The position numbers and the translations under genes are program-made. The notes beneath the pieces were generated by a model. It did no database searches. It was not told where the DNA came from and was given only the letters and a program-made list of their open reading frames with translations. This document shows, piece by piece, positions 22,165-33,029 of a stretch of DNA of 64,000 bases (positions are counted from its first letter, which is position 1; each line of letters begins with the position of its first letter). The stretch is from Bullera alba (lineage: Eukaryota > Basidiomycota > Tremellomycetes > Tremellales > Bulleraceae): assembly GCA_001600095.1 (NCBI GenBank), contig BCIX01000002.1, positions 558,001 through 622,000 of the forward strand. The letters run 5' to 3'.

Positions 22165-24965
22165 TTACTCCATATCCTCGTCCATCTCCACCAGAGTAGG
22201 CACTTCTGTAGGGGTATATGGCTTTGCCCACTACATGTCAGCGAAGGCTAAAACGGATCTGACTCACCTTGGGGAACTGCCTCTTGTACAAGTTCATACA
22301 AATAGTATCCATCTGACCGATCGGTGCGTCAAAGTGGGCCTTGAAGTATCCGTGCGTGCCGAGGGCTTCGGAGATGTGACCGACTTTGCCGTATTTGGTG
22401 TGCAGCTCGACCGACTTGAAGTACTCGACGTCGTCCCGCTCGAAAAACATGTATCGGATGGTGGCGGTCTTTTTGTGGATCTTCAGTGGATGACCAGTCA
22501 GAATGATTCGCTTGGCGATGATCCTTGTCGGATCAGGGGGCAGCGAGGATCCCATGGCAACCAGGCTCGGAACTGCTTCGTCAGCAGGAGGTCAAGTGAA
22601 ATTGTGACTCACCCTCTCCTTCACCCTCATCCCGGAGCAGGATGCACGGCGACTTTCCAAAGCAAACGGGTCCAAAGGTCGTCACGACCATGGCTCCACC
22701 TGCTCTCAAAAACTTCTCCGATTTGTGCACGTTGTTCACACCTCTACCTCCGCCACGGACGTGTTGTGAGAAAATAGGGTTGATGAGGTATCGCCTAGGT
22801 CCGACACAGAGCACCAAAGGTTCCTGACGTCAGCTCGAGGTTTCAAGAGTGTGGGCTTACCTTTGCCTTGACTGGCTCAGTGAACTCGGTGTTCCTCTGC
22901 ACGAGGAAATGCAGAACCGACGTCTTGTGCTCGTGCTGCAGCAGGCCATGCACGATGAAGGGCAGACTCTGATCCCTCTCTTCGGCAACACTCCTTGGCA
23001 CGTCTTTGAGAATGACGACTACTCTCGATCCAGGCTATACAGTTAGCTCTGTTTTCACTGAGCAGACTCACGCTGACACCCTCTGCTCGACCCTCTCGCT
23101 CTATCCTCTTGCTTGTAGCATTGAAGTTCTCAAACTGGAAGATCTTGGCATAGTCCTCGGGAAGATTCTCATAAGGATCCCAAGGACTCGTCCTGAACGA
23201 CTTCAAACCCCTGTACCGCTGAAACCGAGTCCTAGCGGAAATGTGCTTTGGTGTGTCGATCTCGTCCGGGTACATCTCGTTGTCTCTCTGTGCCTTCTCT
23301 CGCTCCTTCATGTATGCTCGGTACCTGGTATCAGCCAAGTCCTCGCCTGGTCTTACTTACTCTTCTTCCTCCTGCTCCGGGTCCAGATCCCGATGCAGCT
23401 CGCTCCTTCTCGAGTCCAGCTCAATCTCCTCGGTCTCCTCATCTCCACTGAACCTCTCCTCGAGCTGTGGCGCCTCGTCGTCGTCCATCTCATCATCATC
23501 GTCCTCATCGTCGTCGTCCTCATCCTCGCCGTCCTCATCGTCAAAGATCCATGCGGCTTGATATGCACTGGTACCCTTGGGTACCCGCTTCGTCCTAATA
23601 CCTTCCCGACTAGGACCAGAAGCACCGTTGATAGATCCTCCCATCTCTTCCTCCGTCGGCCATGTTTGTTCGTTTGCCAATGGATCAGGCGTGTTCTCGG
23701 CCGTCAAGTCATCCGCCTTGTCCGTGGGAACAGAGAGTGGCTCCATGGGCGCATCTACCGACATGGCGTGGTGCGGTTTCGCCGCAATGGAAAGCGATGA
23801 TGGCGGGGCTGCAAGGATCTGACTGTTCAGCTCAGCAGCAAAAGAGGAAACTTACCGATTCGACCTGGAAATCTCCACGTCCTGGGATATGGACCAATCT
23901 GTCCGCACTCAACCTTCCTCCTCGGACAGTCGCTACGATCTCCAGTCGCCCGCTGTCCTCGTTGTCCGCGCTGGCAGTCCAGTTGACCCCTCCGCTACCC
24001 TCGGCGACCATGTACGCTCTCACATCCTCATTGTGTCTTGTACCTCCGGGCGCCGCTTCGCACAGTGCTCGGGCGAGTAGAGCTGCTTCTGCGGGCGTAT
24101 CCGAAGAGTGGATTTTGGCGACCGAAGGGAAGAAGTACGTGGTGAATGAGAGTAAAGACTTGTGAATGAGCTGCTTTGTAGATGGGACGATTGGTCGGTC
24201 CTCGGGCGCCTGCATATTAGCTAGGTCATCACTATCGTTACGAACCTGTACACAGGAGACAATCTCCACTCCTCCGGCTTGCGCTTGTAAGCATCGGAGA
24301 ACCGCCTCTCCTTCCAGCTGAACCTCGTCCACGCTACTTAGTAGCAGCACAACGTAGTCTGATACCAAAGCGGCGTCTAGGGTCGAGAAGACGGTAAGAG
24401 GGGGAAGCAAGTTGATTTGAACGTTGGTCTTGAACCGCGGAGCTCGAATCACATATGTCCCTCGATCCTGAAGCGTAGGTAGGAGCTCCTCCAGCTCTTG
24501 CTGGGGGAGACCGAGCGTGTCGACGAGATTGCGCAGGAACCTCTTTGGCGATATCGACGGCAAAAGGGGCACTACCGAGATGATCCTAGGTACAGCGCCT
24601 TAAACAATCAGCCAAGTCACCAAAGGACTGACTCACCTCCGCCTGACGATGTCGAGAAGAATTTGACGTCGTGCACCACGTCTTTCCTCTTCGCCTCTCG
24701 CTTCTGGGCATTGGCATTCAATCGAGACTTCTTCGAAGAGACCGTCACGTTCTTGTGGGAGTTCTGGCCACTAGGGGAGCCGACCTTGCCTAAGATTGTC
24801 AGAAGCGGTTATAGGCAACGACTCACCCTTGGCTGCGGCCTTGAGGGAACCCTTTGACGAATGCTTTGACTTGAAGCCCTTGTTCGACTGCGATTGTCAG
24901 TGTTGGCCTTGGTGGGAGGAGCTTACCTGCTTCAGAGTCGGTCTGTGGCTGTGACCGTTAGACAT
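22165..24965 (-). CDS. TSR1: Ribosome biogenesis protein Tsr1
   Basis: GTPase-like factor (related to Bms1, lacking GTP hydrolysis) needed for late cytoplasmic maturation of the 40S subunit. Exon 1 is very short ([13 protein letters not shown] from 24965), like other Tsr1 N-termini. Next come a basic segment ([13 protein letters not shown]), the pseudo-GTPase domain ([34 protein letters not shown]), an acidic Asp/Glu run encoded at about 23465-23550, and the C-terminal domain ([47 protein letters not shown]). The last exon encodes [20 protein letters not shown] before the stop at 22165-22167. About eight short introns. It converges with STE11. Confidence 0.92.
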
Positions 24966-25297
24966 TGTGTATGTATAAGCCTCGCGAGGGTTCAACAGGC
25001 CTCTGTTCGGATGACAGGGTGCTACTGATCGGCCTTAAGATCGTCTATGGCCCACCTATAGACACCCGTTCGCAGAGTGGACCTGCTGGTCAAGTTGTGC
25101 AAAATCTCAAAAACACACAAAATTGCTTCCGTCGGAAGTGGATCGACCTCCACTTTGACATCTCGTCAAGCCTCAAGGTGAAAGATCCTTTGTCCATGTT
25201 GTGTCCATGCGACAATCCAGCGGGCGTTGCTGACCTCACTCAAAAGCAACCAGCCTGTATCGCTCTTAGAACACTCCGGAAGAGACTGCCAATCAAG
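24966..25297. promoter_or_regulatory. Divergent promoter region between TSR1 and a small membrane protein gene
   Basis: 332 bp lie between two start codons pointing away from each other, so both promoters must be here or in the leaders. No specific site was recognised. Confidence 0.4.
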
Positions 25298-25687
25298 ATG
25301 GACGAAGGACTCTTCATTTTCATGCTCTTCTGCGGGTTCCTGATGTGAGCCTCTCTCTCAGAGCCTCAACGCCAACAAGACCCACCAGCTTACATCTACT
25401 TGTACAGGTTCGCAGCCATCATCTACTGTTTCCTGTCGACATGTCTGGGGATGCAGATCAGAGGATCAGATGTGTGGGAAGCAATGACATTCCAATCGAT
25501 GTCCTCGATACGAGAGAGGGACAGGCAACGGCGGCAGCAGGCTGCGTCCCGTACGAATGGGGAGTTCGAGCTAGACGATCTGGATCCAGGTATGGGTGGG
25601 GCTTATGGCAGGATGGGAGGCATGGGTGGTCCAGGTCCAGAAGAACTGGAAATGTTCAAGAGGAACGGGCCCGGGAGGTTCTATTAG
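25298..25687 (+). CDS. Small single-pass membrane protein with Gly/Met-rich tail, unknown
   Basis: About 108 residues from two exons (25298-25344 and 25408-25687). The intron interrupts the hydrophobic segment, and the join restores GLFIFMLFCGFLMFAAIIYC, a strong membrane helix that starts four residues from the N-terminus. A soluble tail follows with RERDRQRRQQ, an acidic patch (FELDDLDPG), a Gly/Met-rich stretch (MGGAYGRMGGMGGPGP) and the end GPGRFY. I do not recognise the family. The size and N-terminal helix suit a small subunit or anchor protein in ER or mitochondria, but there is no direct clue. Confidence 0.72.
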
Positions 25688-25999
25688 ACGGGGGGACAGT
25701 GCGTGTCGCCATGTTCAACAATCAACTCGACCAGCAGCTCCGGTGGAAGACGAACTCTGCCCATCAACCTCATTACCGCTGCACATCCCACCGGAACGAC
25801 CGACAGCATACATGCCCTCACGCCAAGAATAGATTAACGACAGCCTACATAGAGTAATCATAGATAAAGCGGAACCTTTACACTGCAGACACCGCTACGA
25901 GATGTACCTGTACCCCACCCGCTCTTTTGCCAACTACAACCGGAAGTCCTTGACACATGGCCTGCAATATTCGTCACGCCCTCCCTCCTCATATTCAGG
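25688..25999. other. Spacer between convergent genes
   Basis: 312 bp between two stop codons, expected to hold both 3' untranslated regions. Nothing else is seen. Confidence 0.4.
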
Positions 26000-27336
26000 C
26001 TACAGCCTCTCCGCGAGCATCAGACCCACGAGGAGGGCTCCAGCCAACGCTCGTCCTTGCAGGTTGCCGGACAGCTGGAGACTGTCGACCAGGGAGTCTG
26101 GCGCTGCGCTGGTGAGCGGGAAGCACAGGACAGCAAGTCGAATGAGCGAGAAGACCAATGGGTCGACAGTGGGTAGCGGGGGATGAGAACCTGTACCAAC
26201 ATCAGCCAGACTCTGAAGGTGCAAAGAGCGACTCACTGGAGTACCTGGTGTTGTGACCCGTGGACACGCCATGCTGAGGGACAAAGCTGACCAAGGTCGA
26301 CAACGCGAGAGGGGGGAGGACGGTAGTCGCTGCCCACCAAGTCGCAGCCGGCCACACATTGGCCGAGGGTCGTAGTGCGTTCCACTCTGGGAGTCGGACA
26401 TTGAGGGTAAATGTTGGCAGCCAGAAGAAAAGCGTGTGAAGCAGACTGGAGATTGTGCCATTGTCACCACCGGGAGGTGGGAAGAAGATCGTGTGGTCGT
26501 AGAATTGGATCACGTGTGCGAGCAGGAACGCCAGCTCGACACCGAGAGACGAGGCAAGTAAATGCTTCGGGTCGGAGAGGAACTAAAATACGTCAGCGAG
26601 TCTCCTGAGTTCAGACCTAGGCCAGAGTCACATCTCTCAACGTTCTGACACCTTGGTCTACCCTGACGCGGTTCTGGGAGGACCACTGTGTAAGGGTATT
26701 GGAGACATCTTGAACCCGAACAGTGAGGTCCTTTGAGATCTTCTTTGGGTTGTGCACTGCAACGGCGAGCGAGTCTTTGACGGCGACCGAGACTTCTTCG
26801 GACGTCTCGGCGATACGTCTATCTGTCAGCGAGGCACATCACTAGTGACTTACCTGACAGGGCTTTTGCAGGTCGAGATTCGTTTCCTAGAAGTCAGCCA
26901 TAGTCCATGCAATCGCAACTTACAAAACAGCCGGGCTCTCCGGTAGAGCAATGTTCGTAGGATCGGCATTTGCGACTTTCTCCACCGCCCTGTTGATTGA
27001 CTGTCTGCCCTTGGTAACAGCCGTCTGGGCAGCAGTTTTGACCTCCTTGACTGGCTCGGTGTGATCGCTCCCTTCCCTCCCTCTCGCGTGCAACGACTTG
27101 TACAAGCCCTTGAAGTCGGCATCCTTGCTCAGCTCTGCTTCTCTCTCCCATAGAGCCTTCTTGATCTGCGCTATCATCTCATTGTTCGTGGCGTCCGGTG
27201 CGGAAACGCCCAGCCTGTCGGTGATGTCGTTCAACTCTGATTTCCGCTTCGTTGTCAGGGATCCAGACCATGGTGCGGTGGGGCTGTAGAGATCATTATG
27301 GTGTCCAATATACCGCCTACGACTGACTCACGCCAT
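26000..27336 (-). CDS. Unknown multi-pass membrane protein
   Basis: About 370 residues from six exons; all joins keep frame. Exon 1 is only MA plus two bases of the next codon. The N-terminal half is soluble and rich in Lys and Ala (ELNDITDRLGVSAPDATNN, KEVKTAAQTAVTKGRQSI, RRIAETSEEVSVAVKDS) and may form helices. The C-terminal half is hydrophobic: ELAFLLAHVIQFYDHTIFF, LHTLFFWLPTFTLNV, WWAATTVLPPLALSTLVSF, PLVFSLIRLAVLCFPL and a last helix ending in GALLVGLMLAERL. That gives about four or five membrane segments. I do not recognise the family. Its start lies only 242 bp from the divergent Sec72-like gene, which may share the promoter. Confidence 0.72.
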
Positions 27337-27578
27337 TTTGAGCAGTTGACGAGGATACTACTCTCCGTTAAGCTAGGAGTAGGAGTGGATCAGGATGTGG
27401 ATTGGGTTGAGACGTGATTTGTTTACATGTCGCGCGAAGAGCATTGATTCGGGTGGCAAAAAGAGGTTATGACGTAAACAGTCACAGGTTCGCATGAAAC
27501 GCTATTCACTCCCCCCTCTTTTCGACTTGGTCGCGATGCTCCGGCTGCTGGACCGTCTCGCTGGAGATTCAGCACGAG

Positions 27579-28659
27579 ATGACATCCAGCGATGGTAATG
27601 GACTGCACTCGCCGACTCAATCTACACCAGTCAAACAGTCGACTCGCTGCCTAGATATGGCGCAGATACTTCCAAATGGACCGCCTATGGGCCCTAACGG
27701 CCAACCGATGGGTATGGGACCCCCACCAGGACCTTCTGGACCTCTTCCACCTGGAGTCAGACCGGGAATGCACATGCCGCCTCCTATGCCCATGGCAATC
27801 AATCCGGCTCTACAGCAGCTACTTGACTCACTACCCCACACCGAGGTCCCGTTCGAGCTGGTGAACGCGCCAATACCCAATACCCAACCACCGCAAACGA
27901 ATCTTACGGTCCTTTGTCCACAGCACAAGCTGTCCGTGTGCGAGGCCTGTGGTTGCGACTTTGGCGGGTTGAACTACATGCACCAGTTCCTGAGAACGGC
28001 TCCACCAGAGGCTATACCTCCTCCTCCAAATGTACCTCCTCCACCCCAGAGAGCGGAGATGGTCAAGAATACAAAGGAGCAGGGCAACGTGAGTGCGGAA
28101 TGGCGCCTATTCACTGTGTCGGCCCCGGCTGACCTCTGACCCCGATAGGTTGCGTTCAAAGCCCAAAACTTCCCCGTGGCTATTCAACATTACTCGAGAT
28201 CAGCAGATATGGCCCTATCACGACCGCCATGGGAGATTGCCGCTTTGTCGAGAGATGAAACGGCAATAGCGCTGTGTAACAGATCTGCCGCATTTGCCTT
28301 CCACGGCGCTTGGTGAGACTGCCCCCTTGCGCGACCGGACAAGAAGCTGACCGATCTGTAGGTCAAATGCGCTCGCGGACGCGGAAGCTGTGGTAGCCTT
28401 GAAACGGCCTTGGACGAAGGGTCACTTCAGGTTGGTCGCGATCGGTCGAGGTAGACGGGGTGCTGACCAAAGGTACAGGAAAGCGAGGGCTTTGACTGGG
28501 CTTGGGCGGTTAGAAGACGCTAGAGATGCGATCATCGACGGTCTACAGTTTGAGCCAAACGACAAGGTAGGTCCTTAACACGTCCCGACAAAGGCTGACA
28601 GTTGCTAGGAATTGAATAGTTTCCTCAAAGAGCTCGACGACAAGCTTCAAGACGATTGA
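27579..28659 (+). CDS. SEC72: Sec72-like TPR protein of the ER translocon
   Basis: Probable accessory subunit of the Sec62/63 post-translational translocation complex at the cytosolic face of the ER. The N-terminus is Pro/Gly/Met-rich (PNGPPMGPNGQPMGMGPPPG). A short domain follows with two Cys pairs (VLCPQHKLSVCEACGCDFG), then a TPR block: KEQGNVAFKAQNFPVAIQHY, TAIALCNRSAAAFHGAW, ADAEAVVALKRPWTKGHFR and RKARALTGLGRLEDARDAI. The order Cys-containing segment then TPR fits fungal Sec72. Four short introns. The first ATG (27579) was used; an in-frame ATG at 27657 (MAQILPNG) is an equally reasonable start. A different TPR co-chaperone remains possible. Confidence 0.8.
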
Positions 28660-28868
28660 TTGTACCCGTGCTTAGCTGTATTATACCATGCATCGCATTG
28701 ACCTCAAGGCTCAGGCCTTATAGCTAGCTGGTCGCGTCACATTTTTAGAGGCCCGCACCCGTACTGCTGATTCATCTGCGTCAAGTCACATCTGCATCGT
28801 GTCTATAGTTCAAAGTACGGGCTGTACATTATATCGCCTCACTTCTGACTTCTGACCCGCACACATCT

Positions 28869-30198
28869 TCATCGGTCAACGGCGTAGCCTGGGCCACCAG
28901 AGTTGAACGCACCGACATCGGGACCGGCAGCGTTGAACGATTTCTGGACACCAGTGTTAGACAGGTTGGTGGTCGGGCTCGAAGCGCTCTGGGTCTGGGG
29001 AGGCGTGTTGAAGGGGGTCTTGTGCGATCGAGTCGATGTGACAAGGATGGGTCGGAAGACGTTTTGGTGGATCTTCATGGCACCCTGTGTCTTTGGGTGA
29101 AGCAGGTAGGCGAGGAAGAGGAGTTTGACAGTGTAGTATTGAGCTGAGGGGGGTTAGTTACGGTCTGACGAGAGGGACAACGCGCGACTTACGAATCTTC
29201 CTCTCGAGGAATCCAGCCATGAGGCTCTCAGCGAACTGGATGAATCCGAGCGTGACAAAGTAGCTGAGAAGGGCTCTGGTGGCGGCCTCGCCGGCCTCGG
29301 AAGACTGCTTATCCTCGAGGATACCAAGGGCCAAAAAGGCGGGTGGGAGGAGCGTGAGCAGAGTGGTTGTTGGGAGGGCAAGGCCAAACAGGTTGAGTGG
29401 GATTACGAGGAAGTATCTGTCTCACAGTCAGTATCCACCAGTGTGACTATGACCTAGAGGGACTCACGCCAAGATACCGCCGACAACGAGGTAGACTCGG
29501 TCGATGTTGGTCCTCTTCTCGAGGTCCCTGATGAACTTGGATCTGCCCAACTGCTCTCTGAGCTGACCGACCTGCTTGCCGGCAGCACCTTTGACGTTCT
29601 GGACTGTTGGGTTGTGGCTGACCTCGTCAAGGGATGGGAGGTTGTTCACTCGTTGTCTCAACCCAGTTGCGATGTCGTTGGCTTTGTTGCTCGCGGCGTT
29701 GGCGGTGGACTTGGCCTGAGCAGAGGCGTTGTTGGCAACGTCTTTGGCCTGGGCGGAAGCGTTGTTGGCGACATCCTTGGCTTTGGCGGCAGCGGTGTTG
29801 GCAGTGTCTTTAGCTTGAGCCGAGGCGTTGTTGGCCTTGTCAGCGGCCGATGATGCGGTGTCTTTGGACGACTGGCTGAGGTTGGAGGTGGCAGACTGAG
29901 GACCCGATGAACCGGACAGACCGCTGGAGTGCGAGTTGGCGGAGAATGGGGCCGAGCTCGAGTTGGCACCGGAGAGAGAGTCAAGCGAGGCGGCAGTCGG
30001 AGGCTGCGACGAGGCGGACAGTGGAGGAGAAACTACCTCACCACCGTTCTGAGCGAGGAAGGGGTTGTTCGAGGCCGGGGAGACAATGTCGTCCGTGGTC
30101 AAACCGCCTGCGTTGTTGCTAACCGCGAGGGCTGGGATGCCATCTGGTCCGGCCGTAGCTGGCGCGGTGTGCAGTGTGTTGGAGTCTAAGTGGGACAT
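28869..30198 (-). CDS. YOP1: Yop1/REEP (TB2/DP1/HVA22) ER-shaping protein with long repeat-containing leader
   Basis: The C-terminal half is a TB2/DP1/HVA22 domain: KRTNIDRVYLVVGGILAYF, LTLLPPAFLALGILEDK, LLSYFVTLGFIQFAESLMAG and IPYYTVKLLFLAYLLHPKTQ. Such proteins insert hairpins into ER tubules and curve the membrane. The N-terminal 230 residues are unusual. They begin with a Ser/Asn-rich disordered region and then run through six 11-residue units of the type DVANNASAQAK (residues 120-185), which resemble group 3 LEA repeats and could form an amphipathic helix. Usual Yop1 is near 180 residues, so this protein is at least twice as long. Exon 1 starts at 30198; the first join is GC|A TAC giving ILAYF. 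A C-terminal Ser/Pro/Gly-rich tail ends GPGYAVDR. Confidence 0.88.
29643..29841 (-). repeat. In-frame 33-nt repeats coding for an LEA-like 11-residue unit
   Basis: Within the Yop1-like gene, residues about 120-185 consist of DKANNASAQAK, DTANTAAAKAK, DVANNASAQAK (twice), STANAASNKAN and a worn unit DIATGLRQRVN. The middle units are nearly identical at the DNA level, pointing to recent tandem expansion. Confidence 0.85.
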
Positions 30199-30579
30199 GC
30201 TGGTGGTGTTTAGTGGAGTATGACTGATGCGCGAGTAAGATGTATAGGTAAGAGGGGAACAAAGGCCAGTTGGGTGATCTTATAACTGCTGCGACAGAAA
30301 GGAGAGAGCTTTGGAAGGATGACGGGCGCATCACTGGACGATGACGCTGATCGCGGGGCAAGTGACACCAACTTTTTGCAATTTCGTCATCGCCCTCGCC
30401 CTGAAACCAGCTGACTGCGAGCCTCAGCGAGGCAGCTGCCAGCGCGATGCCTCGTCATCCATCAAGATGATTGACAGAGAAGCAGTGTCTTTGACAGTTT
30501 GACGTGGCATGTGTGCATGGCTGAGCAGTAATGTACCGTAGTAGATGATCGTGCAACAATCACAGCCGCCAATTCTTGC
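30199..30579. other. Spacer upstream of the Yop1-like gene and after the GGT stop
   Basis: 381 bp expected to contain the Yop1-like promoter and the 3' end of the gamma-glutamyltranspeptidase transcript. Nothing else is seen. Confidence 0.4.
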
Positions 30580-33029
30580 CTAGTAAGCATCCGCAACACC
30601 GTTCTTCCGCGAGTCGCTAGATGCGTATATTGTCCCATTCACCACAACAATGCCTTGGACTGATCTCCGTCAGCGTCCTCTCCCAACTCTATCCAACTCA
30701 CCATCTGCGGCACTGACGTTGATGTCGAATGGCTTGATGATGTGACCCCTCTTCTCGAGGCCTCTTCGCAGTTTCATGTCCTCGCCCTTTGGCCCGACTT
30801 CGATGGTGGTAAAGTTTGGCAAAAGCTGATTATGGAGTCGAGGCCTGTCGATGGCCTTCTCAATGTCCATTCCACAGTCGATCAAGTTGATCAATGTCTG
30901 AGCCACAGCGCCAAAGATACGTGACCCGCCGGATCCGCCGAGCGAGGCGTATAGCGATCCATCAGCGTTCTCCACTATGGTAGCAGCCGTGGACGATAGA
31001 GGCCTGAGGAGGAATCAGCGCTGGCGGGGGTATAATACTCACCTCTTCCGGGGAGCGGGGTAGTTCCAGGGACTAGGCAGCAGGCCAAATGCATCAGGAG
31101 CGCCGGGGACAGCGAAGTCGTCTGGAGTTTAGCGGGATCCCAGGCTCATTGACTCACCCAGCTCGTCGTTGAAGATGACACCTGTCTCGGGGTCCATAAC
31201 TCGGCTTCCCCAAATCAAGTTGACCTAGATCTCAGTTCAAGTCGACTGCCATCACTCACTGTCGAAGTCATGCTGACTGCACCACCCCATCGGTCCACGA
31301 CACTCAGATGCGTCGTTCCGTGGTCGATGGGGGTATCATGTTTCAAGCCGTAGTATCCAATATCATGGGTTGTGTTCTGACGTGAGCGACAATTCCAGTA
31401 GGCTCACTCACATCGTCGATCCTCTTTCGGATGCCTTTCGCCCAGTCCTTCGAGTAGATCTCCTCGAAACGCTGGTGTATTGTCGCATTGACAAATCTGG
31501 GATCGGTGATCTCGCTCCTCGCCCCGAAACCAAATTTCATGGCCTCAATCAAGCGATGGTTGTTCAGCGGGTCGTCCATACAGCCATGTGCACTCATGTC
31601 GTAACCTTCGAGGATGTTGAGTATGCTCATGGCGACTAGGCCACTGAGAATAGTCAGCTGCCTCCGCCACGTAAGACTCACGAAGATGGTGCTGAAGTGC
31701 TGTAGAGAGTCTTTCCTCGGTAAGTCGAGTGGATGGCGGGATATTGTATGGCTCTGTACTGCTTGAACTGAGGTGGTCAGCTGTGTTTCGAAAGTTCTAC
31801 TTACGTCTTCGAGAGTGAGAACACCATTCTGACTCTTGATGTGATCTACCATCTTACTAGCTGTCTTGCCCTCGTAAAACTCGTCGGCGCCGTGTTTAGC
31901 GATGAGCTCGAGGGTCTTGCCGTACGATGCTCGGTTGATCAGATCACCCTCAACAGCGAGATAGCCATGCGGCGCATAGACCTTAGACCATGTAGGAGAA
32001 TCGAGCATGAATTGGCTTTCCGTGTTAGCTTGTTAAAGTAGAGATCCACTGGCAATATCAATGCTTACCCAAAGATCTAGATGTGTCAGCGGGAGAATAT
32101 CTCATTTGGAGAACGTCTAACTCACTCTGAGCCTTTTGGCAACCTCTCTACTACACCTCCATCCCTTCGCTAGCTCGGCGACTGGCATGACCAGATCTTT
32201 CCATGGCAGCTTTCCGTACAGCTTATGCGCGGCCTCCAGACCTCTCAGTTCGCCAGGGATGCCGATCGACAGACCGCCGACTTGAGCGGCATCTCTGCCC
32301 GCCTTGTCGCTGCCGAACATATCCTTCTCGCTCTTCTCGGGACTCTCCTCCCTAAAGTCGATAGCCCAGATTCCAGCTTCTTTTTCCTTGAGTCCGGGTA
32401 AAGGCGAATCAGAGGGCAGTCGAACGACCATGAATCCTCCTCCCCCGATACCAGAAGACATTCCGTTCAAAAGTCCAACACATAGGGCAGTAGTGATTGC
32501 CGAGTCGACGGCAGTACCATTATGATCCCTGAGTATCGAAACCCCGAGTTGAGAGCAAGTGATCTCGTCGGAGGCTACAGCGCCGAATTGACCTTTGGAC
32601 AGATATGACGGATTCCGCGGTTGACCATTGGGCTACAGCAGAGTGAGATCGCGGTCTGGACACATGTACAGAGGCTTCACCACTCACAAGGGGTAGCTCG
32701 TAGATTGGCGGGACTCTCGGACCTTTATCCCTTCCGTGACCATCCTTGTCGTCGCCTTTCGCCCCTTGAGGCCAGTGTATCCGGCTTACTAAGTTTCCAA
32801 TGACGAACCCAACAATAAGCAACAAAGTGTAGAGGATCCATCTATTGACATTGGAGTTGGCTTTACCCCGTCCAAAATGACTCGGGCTGCTCGAGCTAGT
32901 CCACCTCCGCCAGAATTGCCAGGCGGGATATTCCTCTTGTCCATCTACAGATTCAAGATCGTCGCGGTCGGCGTGCTCTGGAAGCAGGGGTGCCGTTTCC
33001 GCCCTGGCGTTGAGATTCGTCCGCGACAT
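30580..33029 (-). CDS. GGT: Gamma-glutamyltranspeptidase, membrane-anchored
   Basis: Cleaves the gamma-glutamyl bond of glutathione and its conjugates, at the vacuole or cell surface. About 690 residues. The start [19 protein letters not shown] leads into a cytosolic segment and a single signal-anchor helix ([18 protein letters not shown]), so the enzyme is a type II membrane protein. The heavy-chain part includes [13 protein letters not shown] and [10 protein letters not shown]. The self-processing site is the Thr in [15 protein letters not shown], encoded at about 31265-31325 and followed by SMTSTVN. The small chain includes [25 protein letters not shown] and the end [18 protein letters not shown]. 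About eight short introns. MSRTNLN was chosen because it is the first true in-frame ATG. Confidence 0.93.

Noticed and set aside
23006..23800. 264-residue plus-strand ORF with Leu/Val/Ser-rich runs
   Set aside because: It is the complement of the acidic Asp/Glu tract and the coding exons of TSR1 on the minus strand.
29614..29853. Gly/Val-rich plus-strand ORF opposite the YOP1 repeats
   Set aside because: It arises as the complement of the Ala/Lys repeat; the minus-strand gene is well supported.
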